A stretch of DNA of 64,000 bases, taken from NCBI RefSeq assembly GCF_004519545.1, contig NZ_SDKM01000012.1:1-64000 (forward strand), read 5' to 3'. This stretch comes from Nocardioides guangzhouensis (GTDB taxonomy: Bacteria > Actinomycetota > Actinomycetes > Propionibacteriales > Nocardioidaceae). Shown here in pieces: positions 1 to 13,494 of the stretch. The position numbers were made by a program, and so were the translations under genes. The notes under the pieces are model-generated. The model worked only from the letters and a program-made list of their open reading frames with translations, searched no databases and was not told where the DNA came from. Positions within the stretch are counted from its first letter, which is position 1. Every line of letters starts with the position of its first letter.

Positions 1-1
1 T

Positions 2-2379
<2,378 letters not shown>

Positions 2380-2387
2380 CTCCTCCA

Positions 2388-2420
2388 CGGTGACCCGGCA
2401 CAGGATGTGCCGGGTCACCG
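2388..2420. repeat. Palindromic repeat A, copy 2
   Basis: This is a near-perfect palindrome: the 14-bp arm GGTGACCCGGCACA and its complement flank a 3-base loop. It starts 9 bases after the icd stop and could also act as a hairpin terminator, though no T-tract follows. Confidence 0.85.
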
Positions 2421-2432
2421 TGCATTTCGGGT

Positions 2433-2461
2433 GGTGACCCGGCACAGGATGTGCCGGGTCG
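2433..2461. repeat. Palindromic repeat A, copy 3
   Basis: The same palindrome is repeated in the same orientation 45 bases after copy 2. The pairing of two copies is seen again at 45299/45341. Confidence 0.85.
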
Positions 2462-2530
2462 GCGGGAGGCGAGTGCCGGGACTGTGGAGACCGGGATCAC
2501 GGGGATGCGGGGAATCCTCGCGAGCGGCCG

Positions 2531-2536
2531 TAGGTT
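2531..2536 (+). promoter_or_regulatory. Putative -10 box (TAGGTT) for MFS gene
   Basis: TAGGTT lies 9 bases before the GTG start, the usual arrangement for a leaderless or near-leaderless actinobacterial transcript. Confidence 0.4.
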
Positions 2537-2545
2537 GAGGCCATC

Positions 2546-3760
2546 GTGTCCGCCGCCACCACCAGTCCCCAGAGGAGCGCGCCCTCGACCCGCGCGGCGC
2601 ACTTCGGGCTGGCCGTGCTGGCGCTCGCGATGGGCGGCTTCGCGATCGGGACGACCGAGTTCGTGACCATGGGGCTGCTGCCCCAGATCGCCGACGGGGT
2701 CGACGTCAGCATCCCGATCGCCGGCCACGTCATCTCGGCGTACGCCGTGGGGGTCGTCGTCGGCGCCCCCGTGCTGGCCTTCTTCGGAGCCCGGCTCCCG
2801 CGCCGCGGCCTGCTGGTGGCGCTGATGGCGGCGTTCGCCGTGGGCAACGCGTTCAGCGCGCTGGCCACCAGCTACGACTCCCTCATGCTGGCCCGGTTCT
2901 TCTCCGGCCTGCCGCACGGTGCCTACTTCGGCGTCGCGTCGCTGGTCGCGGCGAGCATGGCCGCCCCCGAGCGCCGCGGCCGCGCGGTCGCGATGGTGAT
3001 GCTCGGGCTGTCGGTGGCCAACGTGGTCGGCGTCCCCGCCGCCACCTGGATGGGCCAGCACCTCGGCTGGCGCTCCGCGTTCTGGACCGTCGCCGGGCTG
3101 GGCCTGGTCACGGTCGCGATGGTCCGGGCGTTCGTGCCCGCCTGCCCGGGCAACCCGAACGCGACCGGCCGGCGCGAGCTGGCCGCCTTCCATCGATCCC
3201 AGGTCTGGCTGACCCTGCTGATCGGCGCGATCGGCTTCGGCGGCATGTTCGCGGTCTACACCTACATCGCCCCGACCCTCGAGGAGGTCGGCGGGCTGAG
3301 CCAGTCCGCGGTGCCGGTCTTCCTCCTGGCGTTCGGGCTCGGGATGGTCTTCGGCACCTGGCTGGCCGGCGAGCTGGCCGACTGGTCGGTGTTCGGCTCG
3401 CTGTTCAGCGGCTCGATCGGCATGGCCGTCGTGCTGCTGCTGTTCGCGGCGGTCTCGCCGTACGGCTGGTGGGCGCTGCCGCTGGTCTTCCTGATCACCG
3501 TCACCGGGTCGGTCCTGGTGGTGAACCTCCAGCTCCGCCTGATGGTGGTCGCCGGGGACGCACAGACCCTCGGCGCGGCCATGAACCACGCCTCCCTCAA
3601 CGTCGCGAACGCGCTCGGCGCCTGGCTGGGCGGCCTCGTGATCGCGGCCGGCTGGGGCTACCGCTCGCCGGCGCTGGTCGGCGTCGCCCTCTCGCTGGGC
3701 GGGCTGGCGGTGCTGATGGTCTCCTGGTCGCTGTCGCGCAGGATGTCGTACGCCTCGTAG
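2546..3760 (+). CDS. MFS transporter, DHA1-like (AraJ/CynX-type)
   Basis: A 404-residue integral membrane protein with about 12 hydrophobic segments. The segment FAIGTTEFVTMGLLPQIADGV is characteristic of arabinose-efflux/DHA1 permeases, and the cytoplasmic loop after the second helix contains GARLPRRGL, the MFS motif-A region. A proton-driven exporter of small molecules is likely; the substrate cannot be read. The GTG start at 2546 follows a TAGGTT box, and the protein-like sequence begins there. It stands alone between icd and a minus-strand pseudogene. Confidence 0.85.
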   Translation: MSAATTSPQRSAPSTRAAHFGLAVLALAMGGFAIGTTEFVTMGLLPQIADGVDVSIPIAGHVISAYAVGVVVGAPVLAFFGARLPRRGLLVALMAAFAVGNAFSALATSYDSLMLARFFSGLPHGAYFGVASLVAASMAAPERRGRAVAMVMLGLSVANVVGVPAATWMGQHLGWRSAFWTVAGLGLVTVAMVRAFVPACPGNPNATGRRELAAFHRSQVWLTLLIGAIGFGGMFAVYTYIAPTLEEVGGLSQSAVPVFLLAFGLGMVFGTWLAGELADWSVFGSLFSGSIGMAVVLLLFAAVSPYGWWALPLVFLITVTGSVLVVNLQLRLMVVAGDAQTLGAAMNHASLNVANALGAWLGGLVIAAGWGYRSPALVGVALSLGGLAVLMVSWSLSRRMSYAS

Positions 3761-3770
3761 AGCACCTCGT

Positions 3771-4461
3771 TCACGGTCCGGACCAGACCACGAACAGGGT
3801 GGGGATCACCGATGCCGGTACGTCGAGCGCCAGCCCCACCTCCACCAGGAGCTGCCCGAACGGCGACGCCCACGCGCCGCCGAGGTGCGCCGGCTGCCAC
3901 CCGTGCGCCTGGAGGTCCGCGTAGTTGTCGGCGGTCCCGAGGCCGACCCAGGCGCCGGTGGCGAGCAGCACCAGCCGCCACAGCCAGACCCCCGCGGTCA
4001 CACCGCGTTCCGAGCGCCGCAGGTGCAGGGCGAGCCCGACCGCGATCGAGGTGCCGGTGACCGCCAGCCCAGCACCGTGCTCCGGTCCCAGGTGACTTCG
4101 CCGAGCACCGCACGGGCCAGGCCGACCAGGACCAGCGTCAGGCCCACGACGAGCCCGATCAGCGGCCGGGTCCCGAGCTGGCGCAGTCGGCGACGTGCGT
4201 GCGGCCCCACAGCCCCAGCACCTCGACCAGGTAGGGCAGCAACAGGTCGGCGGTGGCCAGGTCGCCGCGTGCGACCAGTACAGCGGCCACGGTGCAGCGC
4301 ACGGTGTGCGCCCGGCCGCCGTACGTCGCGTCCACCTCGAGCACGTTCGCCCCGCCGAAGCGCGGCCCGGTCATCGCATAGGTGAGCCATTTCTCGTGGC
4401 GCCGGGCCCGTTGCCCGGCCAGCGCGACCGCGCACTGGTCGACCGTGTCCCGGTCGAGCAC
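3771..4461 (-). pseudogene. Frameshifted hypothetical membrane-protein gene
   Basis: Protein-like, GC3-biased minus-strand sequence is spread over three frames. From a GTG at 4461 one frame reads VLDRDTVDQCAVALAG... to about ...WGRTHVAD (near 4190). A second frame continues with the helix LIGLVVGLTLVLVGLARAVLG to about 4090. The third frame supplies LAVTGTSIAVGLALHL and GVWLWRLVLLATGAWVGLGT and ends at 3771. Joined, this would be a membrane protein of about 230 residues with 3-4 helices. Two frame changes imply either a pseudogene or two sequencing errors. The family is not recognised. It begins 25 bases after the 4487-5617 gene on the same strand. Confidence 0.6.
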
Positions 4462-4486
4462 CCGCTCGTGCTGCGGACCTCACGGG

Positions 4487-5617
4487 TCACTGGCCGCGCG
4501 GCAGACCGGGCGGCGGCGCCTGCTCCCACGTTCTGCCGCCGTCGGTGGTCCAGCGCATCGGGCCGCGCAGGTTCGGGTCCTGCCCGACGACGTACTCGCC
4601 GACGGACTGGAGGGCGGTGACCTGCGGAGCCTCGTCCAGCAGGCGCGGCCCGCCCTCGCGCTCGAGCCGGTAGACCCGGCCGTCCCCGTCGGTGAGCAGC
4701 GCGCCGTCGCCGACCACGGCGACCGAGGTGAGCTCGTGGCCGGCCAGCAGTCCGAGCGGCACCTCCCGCCAGGAGCTGCCGCCGTCGAGGGTCATCCGCA
4801 GGCCGTCGACGGGGATGCCGCCGTCGGCGGCGTCCCGGGTCCGGGCCACGACCACCGTGTCCCCCTGCCCGGCGACCGGGCCGGGGAGGGCGCGGTCGCC
4901 CCGCCCCTCGGTCGACAGCGACCACCGGCCGTCCTGCCGGATCCCGGTGCCGGAGGCCTGGCCGGGCTCGCCGAGGTCGGTGAGCGTCGAGACCACGAGG
5001 GAGCCGTCGGCGGTGACGAAGCCGGAGCGGGCGATCGTGCCGCGGGGGAGCTGCGGGATGCGGTAGATCGTGGCGTCCGACGGACGGTAGATCCGCGGGC
5101 CGTTGCCGAGGTCCACGGCGATGTCGTCCTGGGCCGGCTCGATCCGTTCGTCCGACACCTCCAGCGGGTCGAGGCGGCTGTCGTCGCCGAGCAGCGAGCA
5201 GCAGAACCGCATCTCGCGGACCGCCACCAGGCCCCCGCTGGGGACCGGGGTGAGGCTGTAGAGCGGGTCGCGCAGCCGGGCGACGTACGACGAGCCGTCG
5301 GTGCGGGAGATCGCCAGCACCTGGTCCTCGCCGTTGCCCGCCACCCACACCGCGAACCGGGTCCCGTCGTACGCCTGGCTCGCGAGCAGCACCCGGGACC
5401 GGCCGGACAGGATGATCCGCCGGGCGTCCGTGCGGATGTAGTCGCTCGGGGCGGCGCTCGGCGTCGGTGTGGGCGAGCCCCCGCCCCCGGGCGTGGAGCC
5501 GGTGCCCTCGGGCCGGGTGAGGAAGAGGAGGGCGGCGGCGACGGCGGCCACCGCCAGCACCACGCCGATGCTCCGCCGGGTGGGCACGGGCGGTCCGGGC
5601 TGCTGGTCCTCGGACAC
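4487..5617 (-). CDS. Membrane-anchored BNR/sortilin-type beta-propeller protein
   Basis: A 376-residue protein with a short basic-proline N-terminus, one transmembrane anchor ([20 protein letters not shown], about residues 14-33) and a Pro/Thr/Ser-rich linker, followed by an extracytoplasmic repeat domain. BNR-like turns such as [15 protein letters not shown] and [15 protein letters not shown] near the C-terminus indicate a sialidase/sortilin-type propeller. No catalytic activity can be inferred. The GTG at 5617 is preferred over upstream in-frame codons because GAGGAGG precedes it. It is divergent from trpS across about 50 bases. Confidence 0.75.
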   Translation of the reverse strand: MSEDQQPGPPVPTRRSIGVVLAVAAVAAALLFLTRPEGTGSTPGGGGSPTPTPSAAPSDYIRTDARRIILSGRSRVLLASQAYDGTRFAVWVAGNGEDQVLAISRTDGSSYVARLRDPLYSLTPVPSGGLVAVREMRFCCSLLGDDSRLDPLEVSDERIEPAQDDIAVDLGNGPRIYRPSDATIYRIPQLPRGTIARSGFVTADGSLVVSTLTDLGEPGQASGTGIRQDGRWSLSTEGRGDRALPGPVAGQGDTVVVARTRDAADGGIPVDGLRMTLDGGSSWREVPLGLLAGHELTSVAVVGDGALLTDGDGRVYRLEREGGPRLLDEAPQVTALQSVGEYVVGQDPNLRGPMRWTTDGGRTWEQAPPPGLPRGQ

Positions 5618-5676
5618 CTGACCACCTCCTCGCACCGGTTCCCGACCAGTTTCCTCCGCCTGACAGAATGCCGCCC

Positions 5677-6741
5677 ATGTCCACCACGACCACGGCACCC
5701 GAGGTCGCCGTGTCGGCCGCGGCGTCCGGGCAGGCCCGGCCCCGAGTCCTCTCGGGGATCCAGCCGACCGCCGACTCGTTCCACTTCGGCAACTATCTCG
5801 GCGCGCTCCGACAGTGGGTGGACCTCCAGGAGGACTACCAGCCGTTCTTCTTCATCGCCGACCAGCACGCGATCACGGTCGAGCAGGACCCCAGACTGCT
5901 CCGTTCCCGGTGCCTGCGCGCCGCCGCACAGCTGATCGCGATGGGGGTGGACCCGCGGCGCTCGGCGATCTTCATCCAGAGCCAGGTGCCGGCCCACGCC
6001 CAGCTCGGCTGGGTGCTGCAGTGCCTCACCGGCTTCGGCGAGGCGCGCCGGATGACCCAGTTCAAGGACAAGTCGGCCAAGGGCGGCGAGGGCGCGTCCA
6101 GCGTCGGCCTGTTCACCTACCCGATCCTCCAGGCCGCCGACATCCTGCTCTACCGGCCGCACTTCGTGCCGGTGGGCGAGGACCAGCGCCAGCACCTCGA
6201 GCTGACCCGCGACCTCGCGCAGCGGTTCAACCGCCGCTACAAGAAGACCTTCCGGCTGCCCGAGCCCTACATCCTCAAGGCCACCGCCAAGATCCTCGAC
6301 CTGCAGGACCCGACCTCGAAGATGTCGAAGTCCGCGTCGTCGCCCGGCGGCATCGTCGAGATGCTGGACGAGCCGACCGTGAGCGCGAAGAAGATCCGGT
6401 CCGCGGTGACCGACTCCGACACGGTCGTGCGCTACGACGCGGAGGGGAAGCCGGGCATCTCCAACCTGCTGACGATCCACTCCTCCCTGACCGGGCGGAG
6501 CATCGACGACATCGTCGCTGAGTACGACGGTCGCGGCTACGGGGAATTCAAGAAGGACCTGGCCGAGGTCGTGGTGGACTTCGTGACCCCGTTCCGCGAC
6601 CGCACCCTGGCCCTGCTCGAGGACGAGCAGGCGCTCGCCGACATCCTCGCCGACGGCACCGAGCAGGCCCGCGCCGTGGCCGACCGCACGCTTGCGGACG
6701 TCTACGAACGGGTCGGCTTCGTTGCACCACGCACCCGTTAG
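5677..6741 (+). CDS. trpS: Tryptophanyl-tRNA synthetase
   Basis: This class I aminoacyl-tRNA synthetase charges tRNA-Trp. The 354-residue protein shows the HIGH-type motif as H36-F-G-N39 and KMSKS at residues 215-219, followed by the TrpRS-typical SPGG. The body also has the TrpRS segments [13 protein letters not shown] and [24 protein letters not shown] 5677 is preferred over ATG 5668 because a CAGAAT box ends 7 bases before it, suggesting a leaderless start; the difference is three residues. Length and motif order are normal. Confidence 0.96.
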   Translation: MSTTTTAPEVAVSAAASGQARPRVLSGIQPTADSFHFGNYLGALRQWVDLQEDYQPFFFIADQHAITVEQDPRLLRSRCLRAAAQLIAMGVDPRRSAIFIQSQVPAHAQLGWVLQCLTGFGEARRMTQFKDKSAKGGEGASSVGLFTYPILQAADILLYRPHFVPVGEDQRQHLELTRDLAQRFNRRYKKTFRLPEPYILKATAKILDLQDPTSKMSKSASSPGGIVEMLDEPTVSAKKIRSAVTDSDTVVRYDAEGKPGISNLLTIHSSLTGRSIDDIVAEYDGRGYGEFKKDLAEVVVDFVTPFRDRTLALLEDEQALADILADGTEQARAVADRTLADVYERVGFVAPRTR

Positions 6742-6744
6742 GGT
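6739..6744 (+). promoter_or_regulatory. Putative -10 box (TAGGGT) overlapping trpS stop
   Basis: TAGGGT overlaps the trpS TAG stop and lies 6 bases before the GTG of the 2H phosphoesterase gene, suggesting a leaderless internal promoter. Confidence 0.5.
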
Positions 6745-6750
6745 CGAACC

Positions 6751-7272
6751 GTGCCGACGATTGGTGTAGCGATCGCGATCCCGGAGCCGTGGGCGAGCCA
6801 GCTCCAGCACTACCGCGCCTCGATCGGCGACGTCACGGCGGAGAAGATCCCCACCCACATCACGCTGATCCCGCCCACGGAGGTGGAGGACCGCGAGCAG
6901 GTCGACGCCCACCTCGCCGCGGCCGCCGAGACCCGCGAGTCGTTCACGATCCACCTGCGCGGCACCGGCACCTTCCGCCCGGTCTCGCCGGTCGTGTTCG
7001 TGTGCGTGGTCGAGGGGATCTCCCAGTGCGAGCAGCTCGCGGCCGCCGTACGCCGGGGTCCGCTCGCCGTGGAGCTCGCCTTCCCCTACCACCCGCACGT
7101 CACCATCGCCCACCACCTCGACGACGAGCGGCTCGACCAGGCCTTCGAGGAGCTCGCAGCGTTCGAGTGCACCTTCGAGGTGCGCGACTTCCACCTCTAC
7201 GTCCACGACGACGAGGTGGGTTGGCAGCCGGACCGGTCCTTCGCCCTCCAGCCGGTCCCGGCGGTGACCTGA
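6751..7272 (+). CDS. 2'-5' RNA ligase / 2H phosphoesterase family protein
   Basis: A 173-residue protein with the two HxT signature motifs of the 2H phosphoesterase superfamily: H36-I-T38 in PTHITLIPP and H116-V-T118 in PHVTIAHH. In this family the two histidines catalyse cyclic-phosphodiester or 2'-5' linkage chemistry on RNA or nucleotides; the substrate here is unknown. It starts 9 bases after the trpS stop, next to a tRNA-related gene, which would fit RNA processing. Confidence 0.85.
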   Translation: MPTIGVAIAIPEPWASQLQHYRASIGDVTAEKIPTHITLIPPTEVEDREQVDAHLAAAAETRESFTIHLRGTGTFRPVSPVVFVCVVEGISQCEQLAAAVRRGPLAVELAFPYHPHVTIAHHLDDERLDQAFEELAAFECTFEVRDFHLYVHDDEVGWQPDRSFALQPVPAVT

Positions 7273-7276
7273 CCTC

Positions 7277-8335
7277 GTGCCCTCCTTCAAGGAACGGCTC
7301 ACTGCTCGGGTCGAGCGAGTCCGCGGGCGACGGCCGATGGTCGACCACGCGGTCCGTACGGTCGAGCACTACAGCGAGCTGAAGGGCAGCCTGCAGGCGG
7401 GTGCGGTCACCTACTTCGCGATGCTGTCGGTGTTCCCGATCCTCGCGCTCGCGTTCTTCGCGGTCGGCTGGATCGCGCGGCTCTACCCGGATGCCGAGGC
7501 GGACCTGGTCACCGCGGTCAACAACGTGCTGCCCGGCCTCATCGGCAACGGCGACGGGCAGATCTCGTTGCAGACCATCAAGACGTCCTACGCCACCGTC
7601 GGCCTGCTCGGCCTCCTCGGTGTGCTGTACGCCGGCCTCGGCTGGATCTCGGCCATGCGTCAGGCGCTGGTGCTCATGTTCGAGACCCCGGAGCGCAAGC
7701 AGCTCGGGTTCGTCCCCGGCAAGCTGCGCGACCTGCTGTCGATGGTGCTGGTCGGCACCGTGCTGCTGGTGACGGTGGCGATCAGCGGCTTCGTCTCGAC
7801 GTACTCCGCCGATCTCCTGGACTGGATGGGCCTCGGCACCGACCTGTCGCTGCTGCTCAAGGCGCTCACCGTCCTGATCGGGATCGCCGCCAACATGCTG
7901 CTGATGTGGGCGCTGTTCCGGCTGCTCGCCGACCCCGCCCTCCCCTCCCGCTCGCTGTGGTCCGGCGCCCTGGTCGGCGCGCTCGGGTTCGAGGTGCTCA
8001 AGCGGCTCTCGTCGCTGCTGCTGGCGGCCACCAAGTCCTCGCCCGCGGTCCAGGCGTTTGGGATCGTGCTGGTGCTGCTGGTGTGGATCAACTACACCTC
8101 GCAAGTCATCCTGTACGCCGCCTCGTGGGCGCGCACGCACCCGGCGGCGCGTGCCGTCCGCGACCGGGAGGCCGAGCTGGCACACGTCGTCGAGGGACCG
8201 TCCGTGCGCCTCGACCCGTCCCTGGAGGAGTCCTCGGGGGACGGGAGCCGGACCCGGGTGGCGTTCGCCGCGGGCGGTGCGAGCATGCTTGCCCTGATGG
8301 CGCTGGTGCGCCGGGTCGTGAACCGGAAGGACTGA
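7277..8335 (+). CDS. YihY/virulence factor BrkB family membrane protein
   Basis: A 352-residue inner-membrane protein with about six hydrophobic helices. The family start (LKGSLQAGAVTYFAMLSVFPILALAFFAVG) and the C-terminal VWINYTSQVILYAASWA stretch are typical of YihY/BrkB proteins. Their molecular function is not settled. A hydrophilic tail and one last hydrophobic segment (GGASMLALMALV) follow. It begins 4 bases after the preceding stop, so it is probably co-transcribed. Confidence 0.88.
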   Translation: MPSFKERLTARVERVRGRRPMVDHAVRTVEHYSELKGSLQAGAVTYFAMLSVFPILALAFFAVGWIARLYPDAEADLVTAVNNVLPGLIGNGDGQISLQTIKTSYATVGLLGLLGVLYAGLGWISAMRQALVLMFETPERKQLGFVPGKLRDLLSMVLVGTVLLVTVAISGFVSTYSADLLDWMGLGTDLSLLLKALTVLIGIAANMLLMWALFRLLADPALPSRSLWSGALVGALGFEVLKRLSSLLLAATKSSPAVQAFGIVLVLLVWINYTSQVILYAASWARTHPAARAVRDREAELAHVVEGPSVRLDPSLEESSGDGSRTRVAFAAGGASMLALMALVRRVVNRKD

Positions 8336-8336
8336 G

Positions 8337-8591
8337 ATGAAGTTCGAGCGCAAGCACGCGGTGCTGTTCCTGGCGATCGCGGTGTGGAACGTGGTGACCT
8401 ACGCGAACTTCGCGAAGAACCTGGTGGAGGCGCACCAGGCCGGTGAGGAGCGCGCCACCGGCTACTGGGTGGCCCACACCGTGCTGATCGTCGTGAACAC
8501 CGTGATCGCCGTCGTGCTCGGTGCGCTGGGCCTCAAGGTGCTCCGCGGGGCCGGCCGCGGTGCCGGCGACCGGCAGCCCGTCGCCGACTGA
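8337..8591 (+). CDS. Small membrane protein, SCO4848-like
   Basis: An 84-residue protein with two hydrophobic helices (AVLFLAIAVWNVVTYANF and HTVLIVVNTVIAVVLGALGL) and a charged tail. It resembles the small Streptomyces protein SCO4848, which also lies near sdh genes. The function is unknown. It starts one base after the YihY stop codon. Confidence 0.75.
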   Translation: MKFERKHAVLFLAIAVWNVVTYANFAKNLVEAHQAGEERATGYWVAHTVLIVVNTVIAVVLGALGLKVLRGAGRGAGDRQPVAD

Positions 8592-8610
8592 GTCGGACCG
8601 GGAAACCGCG

Positions 8611-8642
8611 ACGACCCGCCGCCCCGGAGGACGACGGGTCGT
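8611..8642. terminator. Hairpin between convergent genes
   Basis: ACGACCCG (8611-8618) pairs with CGGGTCGT (8635-8642) in the gap between the convergent SCO4848-like and sdhB genes. There is no T-tract, as is common in high-GC genomes. Confidence 0.5.
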
Positions 8643-8657
8643 GCGGACGAGCAGCGC

Positions 8658-9397
8658 TCAGAGGCCGTGCCGCATCGCGGTGCGGAGGTCCTTGTTCATC
8701 TGCGAGATGACGTCGAGCGGGATCCCCTTCGGGCAGGCCGCCGTGCACTCGCCGATGTTGGTGCAGCCGCCGAAGCCCTCGGCGTCGTGCTGGCCCACCA
8801 TGTTGACCACGCGGATGTCCCGCTCGGCCTGGCCCTGCGGGAGCTCGCCGAGGTGGGTGATCTTGGCGCCCATGAACAGCGACGCGGAGCCGTTGGGGCA
8901 GGCTGCCACGCAGGCGCCGCAGCCGATGCAGGTGGCCACGTCGAAGGCCCGGTCCGCGGCCTCCTTGGGCACCTGGATCGAGTGTGCCTCGGGCGCGGAG
9001 CCGGTGTTCACCGAGATGTAGCCGCCCTGCTGGATGATCCGGTCGAAGGCGCTGCGGTCGACGCACAGGTCCTTGAGCACCGGGAACGCCGAGGAGCGCC
9101 ACGGCTCGATGGTGATCGTCTCGCCGTCGGTGAAGGAGCGCATGTGCAGCTGGCAGGTCGTGGTGACCTCCGGGCCGTGCGCCTCGCCGTTGACCATGAG
9201 GCCGCACATGCCGCAGATGCCCTCGCGGCAGTCGGAGTCGAACGCGATCGGCTCCTCGCCCTTGGCGTTGAGCTCCTCGTTGAGCACGTCGAGCATCTCG
9301 AGGAACGACATGTCCTCGGAGATCCCGTCGACCTCATAGGTGTGCATGGCGCCCTGCGACTGCTGGTCGGCCTGGCGCCAGATCTTGAGGGTGAGTC

Positions 9398-9401
<4 letters not shown>
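8658..9401 (-). CDS. sdhB: Succinate dehydrogenase/fumarate reductase iron-sulfur subunit
   Basis: A 247-residue electron-transfer subunit of succinate:quinone oxidoreductase. The N-terminal [2Fe-2S] domain carries [15 protein letters not shown] and a later Cys (TTTCQLH). The C-terminal domain carries [15 protein letters not shown] and [15 protein letters not shown] for the [4Fe-4S]/[3Fe-4S] clusters. The GTG start at 9401 overlaps the sdhA stop by four bases (GTGA), so translation is coupled. It is the last gene of a minus-strand sdhCAB operon and ends before a convergent hairpin. Confidence 0.96.
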
Positions 9402-11428
<2,027 letters not shown>

Positions 11429-11441
11429 GAAGGGTCCTTAC

Positions 11442-12140
11442 TTAGTCGATGACGCCGACGAGGACGAAGATCGGCACGAGCGAGAAGCCGCCGGCGATGA
11501 TCACCGCGAGCGTGAACGCGAACCGCTTCGCGAGGGTCCGCGAGCGCTCCGTGCCGGTGAGGCCCAGCGTCTGCAGGGCGCTCCAGGTGCCGTGGTGCAG
11601 GTGCGCACCGAGCATCGCCATCGCGACCAGGTAGATGAGGGTCAGCCACCAGACCTCGAACGAGTCGACCAGGAGGTTGTACGGGTCGTTGGTCGCGCCG
11701 CCCTGGACGTTGACCTTGCCGATGGTGAAGTTCAGCAGGTGCCAGACGAGGAAGACGAGGATGGTGACCCCGCCCCAGCGCATGAGGCGGCTCGCGAAGA
11801 TCGCCCCGGTGTGCTTCTTCATGACGTACTTCGTGGTGCGCGCCTGCTTCGCCCGCACCCACAGCGTCGCGGCGGCGTACACGTGCACGACCAGCGACCC
11901 CAGGAGCACCACCCGCAGGATCCACAGCAGGCCGGAGTACGGCAGCATCGGCTCGCCGATGGTCCGCAGGTGCTCGGCGTACTCGTTGTAGGCGTCGTGA
12001 CCTGCGAAGGCCTTGAGGTTGCCGTACATGTGCAGCAGCACGAAGGCGATGAAGATGATGCCGCTGACGGCCATCAGGATCTTGAGTGCGATGGTCGTCC
12101 GCGTGGAGCGGCTGCCGTGTACCAGAGTCGGGGTTGCCAC
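11442..12140 (-). CDS. sdhC: Succinate dehydrogenase cytochrome b subunit (B-type)
   Basis: A 232-residue membrane anchor with five hydrophobic helices. Histidines suited to heme ligation occur in LLHMYGNLKAF, LVVHVYAAATLW, VWHLLNFT and AHLHHGTW, as in the single-polypeptide diheme cytochrome b of B-type enzymes. It would bind two hemes b and reduce menaquinone. The GTG at 12140 is chosen because TACCGT lies exactly 7 bases upstream (leaderless), rather than GTG 12149. It is first in the operon. Confidence 0.9.
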   Translation of the reverse strand: MATPTLVHGSRSTRTTIALKILMAVSGIIFIAFVLLHMYGNLKAFAGHDAYNEYAEHLRTIGEPMLPYSGLLWILRVVLLGSLVVHVYAAATLWVRAKQARTTKYVMKKHTGAIFASRLMRWGGVTILVFLVWHLLNFTIGKVNVQGGATNDPYNLLVDSFEVWWLTLIYLVAMAMLGAHLHHGTWSALQTLGLTGTERSRTLAKRFAFTLAVIIAGGFSLVPIFVLVGVID

Positions 12141-12147
12141 GAGGGTC

Positions 12148-12153
12148 ACGGTA
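12148..12153 (-). promoter_or_regulatory. Putative -10 box (TACCGT) for sdhCAB
   Basis: On the minus strand TACCGT is followed by 7 bases and the GTG of sdhC, consistent with a leaderless mRNA. Confidence 0.55.
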
Positions 12154-12216
12154 GCGCCAGCCGACCCCTCCGGGCTCCCCGGGGGAGTGTGACGTTGCCC
12201 GCGCAACGAGCCGGGT

Positions 12217-12249
12217 GAGCCCGCCCGGGCAGTCCCGGCCGGGCGGCTC
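12217..12249 (-). terminator. Hairpin after glycosyltransferase gene
   Basis: Read on the minus strand, GAGCCGCCCGG just after the stop pairs with CCGGGCGGGCTC (one bulged base). It separates the glycosyltransferase gene from the sdhC promoter. Confidence 0.45.
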
Positions 12250-12251
12250 GC

Positions 12252-13334
12252 TCAGGCGGCGACGGTGACCGCCGCGCGCTCCAGCGTGGTCGGGTAGTGG
12301 ACCTCGAGCAGCTCGTCCACGGCGTCCCGCCAGCTGCGTCGCTCGGCGAGCGCACGGGCCTCACGGCCGAACCGGGACCGCAGCTCCGGGCTCCCGACGA
12401 GGGTGGCCACGGCCCGGCGGAGCCCCCGTGACTCCGACGGGTCGTGGAGAAGGCCGGTCCGCTGGTGGCGGACGGCGTCCAGGGTACCGCCGGCGGCCGG
12501 CGCGACGACCGGCACGCCGCTCGCGGCGGCCTCGCGCAGCACGTGGCAGCAGGTCTCGTGCTCGCCCGGGTGGACGAGGACGTCGAGGGAGGCGACGGCG
12601 GTGGCCAGGTCGGCGCCGGCGAGCACGCCGGGGAACGTGGCACCGGGCATCCGGTCGGCCAGCCAGCGCCGCTGCGGGCCGTCGCCGATGACGACCAGCC
12701 GGGTGCCGGGGACCCGGTCGACCTCGGCGAGCAGCCGGACGCCGTGGCCGGTGCGCAGGCTGCCGACGTGGCCCACGACGACGCGCGCGCCACCGGGCGA
12801 GCGCTCGCGGGACCAGCGGGCGTGCAGCCGCTCGTCGCGCAGCTGCGGGCTGAACCCCGCGAGGTCGACACCGGGGGACCACACCGGCGGCTGCTCGATG
12901 CCGGCCGCGGCCAGCTCGGCGCTCATCCAGCGCGAGGTGACGACGGCGTGGTCGGCGCGCGACCGGGCCTTGCGCAGCCACGGCTCCACCGCGCCGTACG
13001 GGACGTGCGACTGCTCCACCAGGAGCGTCGGGAACCCGAGCCGGGCGGCGTGCTTGAGGGCCTTGCGGCCCACGCGACCGGGAGAGGTGACGTGGACGAG
13101 GTCGGGACGGAAGCCGGCCAGCGCAGCGCGGACCTGCTGGCCGGGCCGGAGACCGGACTCGGGTCCGGCGACCCGGACCACCCGGGCGCCGCGGTACGTC
13201 GCGAGGCCCGGGGCGGGCGCCACGAGGAGCAGCTCGTGGCCGAGGTCGACCAACCGGTCGGCCACCTGCCTGACGGTGGTCGTGGTGCCGTCGACGGCGG
13301 GGTAGAAGGACTCGGTGACCAGCGCGATCCGCAT
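12252..13334 (-). CDS. GT4-family glycosyltransferase (MgtA-like)
   Basis: A 360-residue GT-B fold retaining glycosyltransferase. The N-terminal half begins MRIALVTESFYPAVDGTTTTVRQVADRLVDLGHE, the acceptor-domain opening of family 4 enzymes. The C-terminal half has GHVGSLRTGHGVRLL, RLVVIGDGPQR and VHPGEHETCCHVLREAAASGVPVVAP, containing the nucleotide-sugar site. Actinobacterial relatives such as MgtA transfer mannose from GDP-mannose to lipid acceptors; the substrate here is not certain. ATG 13334 begins the conserved domain. It sits alone between the two sdh operons. Confidence 0.85.
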   Translation of the reverse strand: MRIALVTESFYPAVDGTTTTVRQVADRLVDLGHELLLVAPAPGLATYRGARVVRVAGPESGLRPGQQVRAALAGFRPDLVHVTSPGRVGRKALKHAARLGFPTLLVEQSHVPYGAVEPWLRKARSRADHAVVTSRWMSAELAAAGIEQPPVWSPGVDLAGFSPQLRDERLHARWSRERSPGGARVVVGHVGSLRTGHGVRLLAEVDRVPGTRLVVIGDGPQRRWLADRMPGATFPGVLAGADLATAVASLDVLVHPGEHETCCHVLREAAASGVPVVAPAAGGTLDAVRHQRTGLLHDPSESRGLRRAVATLVGSPELRSRFGREARALAERRSWRDAVDELLEVHYPTTLERAAVTVAA

Positions 13335-13432
13335 GGCACGAGCGTGACGGGTGGGCCTGAACCCGTTGCTGCACACGGGTGTCGGGACGGTGAACTTCGC
13401 CCGACCGACATTCCGGCACATCTCGGGCGCGC

Positions 13433-13464
13433 CTCTTGTCGCCCGGGTTGATGTGTGACAAGAG
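13433..13464. promoter_or_regulatory. Inverted repeat upstream of second sdh operon
   Basis: CTCTTGTC (13433-13440) and GACAAGAG (13457-13464) are perfect 8-bp arms with a 16-bp spacer, about 30 bases before the start codon. It could be an operator or a leader hairpin; no regulator can be assigned. Confidence 0.4.
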
Positions 13465-13494
13465 TGTTCCCCGACACAGTCCCCGGAGGTGGCG

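Noticed and set aside
13414..13430. CCGGCACATCT similar to half of palindromic repeat A
   Set aside because: Only one arm is present and the complementary arm is absent, so it is likely chance.
13380..13480. Possible Rex (NADH-sensing) operator before the second sdh operon
   Set aside because: The TTGTGA-N6-TCACAA pattern is not present; only an unrelated 8-bp inverted repeat is seen.
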